Assembly (NCBI GenBank): GCA_038210135.1
Contig: JBBQWZ010000063.1
Span: forward strand, 1-22,396
DNA: 22,396 bases
Reading direction: 5' to 3'
DNA from: JBBQWZ01 sp038210135
GTDB taxonomy: Bacteria; Acidobacteriota; Terriglobia; Bryobacterales; Bryobacteraceae
Part shown: one piece after another, positions 21,641-22,396 of the stretch
Position numbering within the stretch: the stretch's first letter is position 1
Layout: each line of letters begins with the position of its first letter
The notes under the pieces: generated by a model
The model's input: only the letters and a program-made list of their open reading frames with translations
What the model was told of the DNA's origin: nothing
Database searches by the model: none
Position numbers and translations under genes: made by a program

Positions 21641-21659
21641 TACTTTGAATAATTATACT
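21626..21659 (-). promoter_or_regulatory. Pair of ARG-box-like operators over the argC promoter and start
   Basis: TGAGTAATTATGCA (21626-21639) and TGAATAATTATACT (21646-21659) each match 8 of 10 arm positions of the ArgR consensus TGAAT-4xW-ATTCA, with the same AATT centre. Their centres are 20 bp apart, about two helical turns, close to the 21-bp spacing of paired ARG boxes in E. coli. The second site contains TATAAT (minus strand, 21657-21652), a perfect -10 hexamer, and the first overlaps the argC start codon. No convincing -35 is seen. Function is inferred; no regulator gene lies in the window. Confidence 0.55.
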
Positions 21660-21709
21660 ATGAGTGGAGATGTGGTGGCCGCGGAGCGCGAACGCTTCGC
21701 CGCTGGGAT

Positions 21710-22216
21710 CTACAGGCGTTGTTCGGAGACGGAGCGGTCCGCGAGCTCGCCGAGCAGAGGAAGCTTATACATTTCGTCCTTCGCGACTTTAATGATCATG
21801 AAGATCCAAGCCGCGTAGACGCCCAAGTGCAGGCATGCCGTAAGGATGCGCCGCGGGGGAAAGCCTTCCATGCCGGGGAAGAACAGCAAAGGCGACAGCA
21901 CCATGTCGATCAACAGCCAGGCGACGAAGATGTAAAGACCCTGGAACGCGTGAAAGCGGACAATCTGATTGTTGCGGAATCGATCGGTGGCAAGAACGAC
22001 GATGGCGCAGATCCAGCCAGCCATCGGAACGTAGCAGAGCAGCGAGGCGGTACGCGGCGTGACTCCCCAGAGCTCTTCCGGGCCTGGATGACTCGAGGCA
22101 GCCGCACGACCCGGAGCATTCGCATGCGACCCATGCGGAGGCTGCTTCATTCCGCACTTCGCGCAGAAGAGATCGGCGTCGCCGACCGGGTTTCCGCACT
22201 GTGTACAAAACGCCAT
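21710..22216 (-). CDS. Zinc-ribbon membrane protein, DUF4870-like
   Basis: From ATG 22216 the protein has 168 residues. It starts with a zinc ribbon C4-x2-C7-x10-C18-x2-C21 of the double-zinc-ribbon type, then a Pro/Ala/His-rich linker (25-50) and three membrane helices at about 57-76, 93-113 and 124-143. The WGVTPRTASLLCYVPMAGW and NNQIVRFHAFQGL segments resemble DUF4870/Tic20-like small membrane proteins, whose role is unknown. An in-frame GTG at 22228 adds four residues, but ATG gives the usual zinc-ribbon start. Neither has a clear Shine-Dalgarno. It ends 69 nt before argC on the same strand and is probably a separate unit. Confidence 0.8.
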   Translation of the reverse strand: MAFCTQCGNPVGDADLFCAKCGMKQPPHGSHANAPGRAAASSHPGPEELWGVTPRTASLLCYVPMAGWICAIVVLATDRFRNNQIVRFHAFQGLYIFVAWLLIDMVLSPLLFFPGMEGFPPRRILTACLHLGVYAAWIFMIIKVAKDEMYKLPLLGELADRSVSEQRL

Positions 22217-22368
22217 TGCTCTGTTCACTTATACGACAGAAACGAAGCCGGGGTTCCAGCATTTTCTCATCGAAGGATGAGCCTGAAGCGGGGCGTTGAG
22301 GGTGGGTGAGGCTGGAGTCTTTCTTTTTTGTTTGAGGAAAGAAGCAATCGTAGGCGCTGTGGGAATGT

Positions 22369-22390
22369 GGGAAACGCGGGAGCGTTTTCC
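22369..22390. repeat. Inverted repeat with GNRA-type loop at the window edge
   Basis: GGGAAACGC-GGGA-GCGTTTTCC forms a 9-bp stem with one G-U pair and a GGGA tetraloop. No T-run follows on the plus strand before the window ends. The surrounding 22229-22396 region has no supportable gene; it holds a pyrimidine-rich run (22317-22333) and is probably the upstream region of the zinc-ribbon gene. Confidence 0.5.
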
Positions 22391-22396
22391 AAGGGC

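Overview
The window is GC-rich, densely packed bacterial chromosome, most like an Acidobacteriota genome of the Solibacter/Bryobacter type. The reasons are gene content rather than a marker gene: a Ser/Thr kinase with the acidobacterial N-terminal segment and a periplasmic-side TPR domain, directly followed by a secreted DUF1587/1592/1588/1585 haem protein and a Tat-exported DUF1552 protein (a pair typical of Acidobacteriota, Planctomycetota and Verrucomicrobiota). No rRNA, tRNA, CRISPR array, transposase or phage gene was seen.

Layout. 200-1759 (-) is an acyl-CoA carboxylase carboxyltransferase subunit. 1960-4080 (-) is a polytopic membrane protein ending in a PLC-X-like phosphodiesterase domain; a 14-nt tandem repeat lies between these two genes. 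A 360-nt divergent spacer leads to a plus-strand group at 4441-10717: kinase, DUF1592-type haem protein, DUF1552 protein. Convergent to it is a minus-strand group at 10727-13813: a GNAT acetyltransferase and two tandem paralogous MFS transporters. Diverging from that is a secreted TPR protein with a c-type haem motif at its extreme C-terminus (13897-14604).

The most distinctive block is 14586-18006 (-): an enolase-superfamily enzyme, a NodB-type polysaccharide deacetylase, an acyl carrier protein and a FabF/NodE-type ketoacyl synthase. All are overlapping or nearly contiguous, downstream of a candidate promoter and the intrinsic terminator of the preceding gene. Deacetylase plus dedicated ACP plus dedicated KAS recalls the NodB/NodF/NodE functions of lipochitooligosaccharide synthesis, so an N-acylated glycan or modified envelope lipid is a reasonable hypothesis. 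NodA- and NodC-like genes are absent from the window.

18193-19164 (-) is a stand-alone molybdopterin-binding-domain protein. 19308-21640 (-) is an arginine biosynthesis operon argC-argB-short argA (N-acetylglutamate synthase), with two ARG-box-like palindromes 20 bp apart over the argC start and a TATAAT element. 21710-22216 (-) is a zinc-ribbon membrane protein. The last 180 bases and the first 199 bases hold no gene that can be supported.
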